Positions 63,219 to 64,000 of a stretch of 64,000 nt of DNA are shown here, piece after piece (position 1 is the stretch's first letter; each line of letters begins with the position of its first letter). A program made the position numbers and the translations under genes. The DNA lies in the NCBI RefSeq assembly GCF_020966635.1, contig NZ_JAJKFQ010000011.1:248001-312000 (forward strand), given 5' to 3'. The notes beneath the pieces are model-generated. The model did not search any database, was not told the DNA's origin, and saw only the letters and a list, made by a program, of their open reading frames with translations. The DNA comes from Stieleria sp. JC731 (GTDB lineage: Bacteria; Planctomycetota; Planctomycetia; Pirellulales; Pirellulaceae).

Positions 63219-63826
63219 TAGAAGTCCCCTTCGTCGGTTTGAATTTTCTTAATCTCTGCACGCAACCTGGCGGTCACTCGGCTTTTTGCGACATAGATCG
63301 CGCCGGTCGTCATCGACAGTTCCTCGGCGGCGTCGGCAGCCGAACGGCCCTCGACAGCGGTCATGCGGAACGCTGACCAGGTTTTGGGATCCGAGCTTTC
63401 TTCGATGGTTTTCATGGCCGATGCCGCGAGGGTCCGCAGATGTTCCAGTTCCCACTGCTCTGCCAGCTCATTGCGTTCGTCGGCGGCCTGCGTCAGCAGT
63501 TCAAGCTGTGCAGTGTCGTTGGCAGTGTTGCCGGCCGATCGTTTTTGTTTTTCGAAGTAGGTGTATAAGCGGTTTCGTGTGATCGTGAATAACCACGCCC
63601 GAAACCCACCCTTTTCTTTGTCGTATTCCAATTTCCCGATTGCCATCCCCACGCGTCGAAACACGTCCTGAACGATGTCCGCAGCATCCGCGTCTTGAAG
63701 CCCACGACTGCGCACAAACCGGTACAACATCGGACCATAATCGCGCAGGAAATCCTCCCACGCTTCGTAATCGTTCGCGTCACGCAATCGCATTAGCAGC
63801 GTCGCGCGTGTGACTGGGGAATCGGC
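63218..63826 (-). CDS. ECF sigma factor linked to a Ser/Thr kinase
   Basis: This is a 202-residue extracytoplasmic-function sigma factor. Region 2 is seen in DYGPMLYRFVRSRGLQDADAADIVQDVF and FRAWLFTITRNRLYTYFEKQ (binding of the -10 element and core polymerase). Region 4 shows FRMTAVEGRSAADAAEEL followed by TTGAIYVAKSRVTARLRAEI (helix-turn-helix for the -35). GTG 63826 gives an N-terminus (ADSPVTRATLLMRLRD) that matches planctomycete relatives; an upstream in-frame TTG at 63859 is the alternative. No anti-sigma gene is adjacent; the coupled kinase downstream, with its own zinc-finger-like head, is the likely regulator. Confidence 0.93.
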   Translation of the reverse strand, partial: ADSPVTRATLLMRLRDANDYEAWEDFLRDYGPMLYRFVRSRGLQDADAADIVQDVFRRVGMAIGKLEYDKEKGGFRAWLFTITRNRLYTYFEKQKRSAGNTANDTAQLELLTQAADERNELAEQWELEHLRTLAASAMKTIEESSDPKTWSAFRMTAVEGRSAADAAEELSMTTGAIYVAKSRVTARLRAEIKKIQTDEGDF

Positions 63827-63913
63827 CACCCTATAGTCATCTCGGCTCGAGGTTCGCAAACTCGGTGAGCCTCTTCGGCAACCTAACGATCCGAGCGAGC
63901 GATAACATCGAAA

Positions 63914-64000
63914 TTATACCGACCAATCCAGTCCAGGCACTGGGGCTTTCGCTTCGTCTAGGAATACTTCGACCGTCGGCGGACCTTTCACCAGCATTTG
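63914..64000 (-). CDS. C-terminal end of an unidentified gene (cut by right window edge)
   Basis: The last 28 codons of a leftward reading frame enter from the right edge and stop at TAA 63914-63916. The peptide ends VEVFLDEAKAPVPGLDWSV, with a composition like real protein. I do not recognise it. A TATAAT (complement of 63913-63918) overlaps the stop and could be the -10 box for the ECF sigma gene, 87 bp before its GTG. If the partial gene is real, it may lie in the same operon. Confidence 0.45.
   Translation of the reverse strand, partial: QMLVKGPPTVEVFLDEAKAPVPGLDWSV

Overview
The window looks like chromosomal DNA of a planctomycete, most likely a Rhodopirellula-like member of the Pirellulaceae. 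The evidence is the density of lineage-typical families: three sulfatases, a planctomycete cytochrome/DUF1549-DUF1553 gene paired with a Tat-exported DUF1501 gene, two tandem DUF1559 pseudopilin-like genes, two seven-haem secreted cytochromes, an ECF sigma factor translationally coupled to a WD40 Ser/Thr kinase, and a double-length UvrA. I saw no rRNA, tRNA, transposase, phage gene or CRISPR array. About 44 genes are supported. Two are cut by the window edges (a sulfatase at the left, an unidentified C-terminus at the right), and one small lipoprotein gene has a GTG start.

Layout. 1-8.5 kb: partial sulfatase, DUF389 membrane protein, NHL-repeat protein, then the DUF1549/DUF1553-DUF1501 operon. 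8.7-15.1 kb: tandem uvrA. 15.4-19.2 kb: M48 protease, a double metal-binding (TRASH/YHS-like) secreted protein, a structured leader ending in a strong terminator, an exported LMW-phosphatase/arsenate-reductase-like protein, and an exported unknown. 19.3-26.4 kb: seven-haem cytochrome, two DUF1559 paralogues each with its own terminator, a GT-C glycosyltransferase with TPRs, and a small lipoprotein. 26.7-31.5 kb: clpB and dnaK, with a sigma-54-type promoter and an upstream palindrome before dnaK. 32-38.5 kb: sulfatase, phosphatidylserine decarboxylase, a five-copy 111-bp palindromic tandem repeat, a tubby-like-fold candidate, an AGE-family epimerase and a beta-carbonic anhydrase. 38.7-50.9 kb: redoxin/haem/copper-oxygenase fusion, coiled-coil lipoprotein, xth, a GxxExxY gene with a 27-bp inverted repeat, ABC ATPase, sulfatase, second seven-haem cytochrome, tpx, trhO and a TPR protein.

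51-59.5 kb holds the most unusual group. A leftward operon encodes a squalene-hopene-cyclase-like protein, a fusion of DUF116 with a polyprenyl synthetase, and a chorismate-lyase-like protein. It faces a rightward set encoding a ketosynthase, an acyl carrier protein and a phytoene-desaturase-like FAD oxidoreductase. Together they look like a compact locus for a lipid or pigment combining isoprenoid, acyl-chain and possibly 4-hydroxybenzoate chemistry. The product cannot be read from sequence. rsgA, the WD40 kinase and its ECF sigma factor close the window.

Most secreted proteins here fit the known planctomycete lifestyle of degrading sulfated polysaccharides. Starts were moved downstream of the longest open frame where a Shine-Dalgarno site, signal peptide or family alignment called for it. 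TTG and GTG starts are noted as such.
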